Origin: Lasiosphaeria ovina
Lineage: Eukaryota > Ascomycota > Sordariomycetes > Sordariales > Lasiosphaeriaceae
DNA length: 64,000 bases
Assembly: GCA_033439765.1 (NCBI GenBank)
Contig: JAULSN010000002.1
Coordinates: 4,898,001-4,962,000 of the forward strand
Direction: 5' to 3'
The notes under the pieces are model-generated. The model saw only the letters and a list, made by a program, of their open reading frames with translations. It did not search any database and was not told where the DNA came from. Of this stretch, positions 62,901-64,000 are shown in pieces (positions within the stretch are counted from its first letter, which is position 1; every line of letters begins with the position of its first letter). A program made the translations under genes and the position numbers.

Positions 62901-64000
62901 GTCATCTAATTCAAAGACAAACCACCGTCTTGCACCATCCTGGTCGCTGCTTTGGCTGGGGCTCGACAACGCACGCGCAGAGGCAGCGATGCGTTTGGCG
63001 ATTGAATCAAGTCGCGGGACACGATGCGCCAGACAGCCCCGGTGCGAGTGTGGTGTGGAAGGAGCGGAATCGATCGACGGCAAGCCGACTCAAACCTGCA
63101 CAGCCGCCCCGTGAGGTGTCCAGAGAGAATGCCCAGGCAGGCGCACGCGAGAGGAACAGTGAGCGGTCCAGGCGCACGAGCAGAGACGAGCGCAGCGGAA
63201 GACAGGCGTCGAAAAAGTGAACAAAAGCAGGCGAAATGGCCGCACGACTCGCTAGACTAGATAGCAATACAAGCGGTCGATAGAGATGAAAGCGGATTGC
63301 CGATTGTCGATAAAAGCGTGTTTCTTTGCGAAGGGGGCGTCGGGAACAGTAGTGCAGTAAGTATCCAACCTTGTATTTGGCTGAACGCAAATGGGAAGCA
63401 GGGGAACTTGGAGATTCCCAGATCAAAGTCTGATCGCCACAGCCGCTGATTGGCTGGTTTGTCCACGGCGGGCGAGACAGCCCCCCTCGGCGCGCGGCGC
63501 TCACTCCCACTCCGCCCACCACCAAATCCAACACCAGCCAACGGCGGTCGAAAGAGCGGGAGGCGGTCACGCCCAGGCTGCGCAGGCAGTTTGCTGCATT
63601 GGCCCGCCGTCGCATGCCGTCGTTTCGATGACTCCTTTTCTTCTTCTTTTCCATCGACAAGGCTCTCCTCCATTTCTCCTCCCGCCCAAAAAAAGCATTT
63701 CTTTTTAATTCATTTTCGTTAATTAATCCACAACGTGCGGAACTACTGTTGGCCCCTCGTTTTTACACTACAGCTGCAGCCTCCCTTCTCTTTCCTTTCC
63801 TCCCCCCCATCACATCTTCCTGGTCTTCTGGCGGGTTTTCCATTCCATCTGGCTCGGTCCAGCTTGGTTGGCGCATACGTAGTTGCGACAGTGGACAGAT
63901 TGGAGCTCAGTTTCCCAAGGTTTCATAGCACACATTAACAGCACAGCGCCCCAACCTAACGTTACCCAAATGGACACCTCGCACTCCACCTCACTTCCCC
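62901..64000. other. upstream region of the Hos4 gene to the window edge
   Basis: No supported gene. It should contain the Hos4 promoter and 5' leader; the open frame from 62901 to 63083 has no ATG. Pyrimidine-rich tracts occur at 63640-63700 and 63780-63840. The next gene, if any, begins beyond the window. Confidence 0.5.

Noticed and set aside
62901..63083. N-terminal extension of Hos4 to 63083
   Set aside because: The upstream position is TTG and there is no ATG in that stretch, so the start is placed at 62900.
63007..63673. minus-strand ORFs upstream of Hos4
   Set aside because: They lie in the 5' leader/promoter region, in overlapping frames with no conserved motif.

Overview
This window is nuclear DNA from a filamentous ascomycete, most likely a Sordariomycete and possibly Chaetomiaceae-like (inferred from protein content, not from a database search). 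The support is as follows. Introns are mostly 48-210 nt with GT...CTAAC/CTGAC...AG signals. Coding exons are GC-rich. The gene set is ascomycete: a Zn2Cys6 regulator, a secreted GH30 xylanase-type enzyme, a fused THI6, MSS51 and a Set3C-type Hos4. I reconstructed 15 protein-coding genes exon by exon. For the 14 complete models the spliced lengths are multiples of three; the glutathione synthetase model runs off the left edge. I saw no tRNA, rRNA, CRISPR array or intact transposon.

Layout from left to right. 1-1414 (-): glutathione synthetase, cut by the window edge. 3124-8830 (+): a large ATRX/Rad54-type SNF2 ATPase. 10509-12568 (+): 5-aminolevulinate synthase. 13791-16718 (+): Zn2Cys6 transcription factor with six exons. 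18071-19612 (+): secreted GH30 hydrolase. 20195-22013 (+): bifunctional thiamine gene THI6. 22961-24230 (+): isochorismatase-like hydrolase. 24635-26595 (-): unrecognised fungal protein. 28358-29482 (-): IAH1-like GDSL esterase. 31332-32663 (+): zinc-finger/LysM protein. 32926-37024 (-): splicing factor RSE1. 37495-39115 (+): MSS51. 39976-44140 (+): PXA-domain protein containing a 1.94-kb intron. 45818-47584 (-): CENP-B-type HTH protein. 47585-55457: a 7.9-kb stretch with no convincing gene. 55458-57117 (-): DRG1/RBG1 GTPase. 58018-62900 (-): Hos4.

The genes do not form a metabolic cluster; this is ordinary chromosomal housekeeping with a few accessory genes. Two themes recur. One is chromatin (ATRX-like ATPase, Hos4, CENP-B-like HTH protein). 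The other is heme: HEM1 makes the first heme precursor and MSS51 controls Cox1 translation, and both carry Cys-Pro motifs in their N-terminal halves. RSE1 and MSS51 share a compact 470-bp divergent promoter.

The features most worth a second look are these: the very long PXA intron, which contains a perfect 27-bp inverted repeat; a run of TACTCCGTA motifs in the 7.9-kb gene-free interval; several tiny exons (6, 16, 20, 21 and 21 coding nt); a probable GC-AG intron in the LysM gene; and the hidden last exon of the SNF2 gene.
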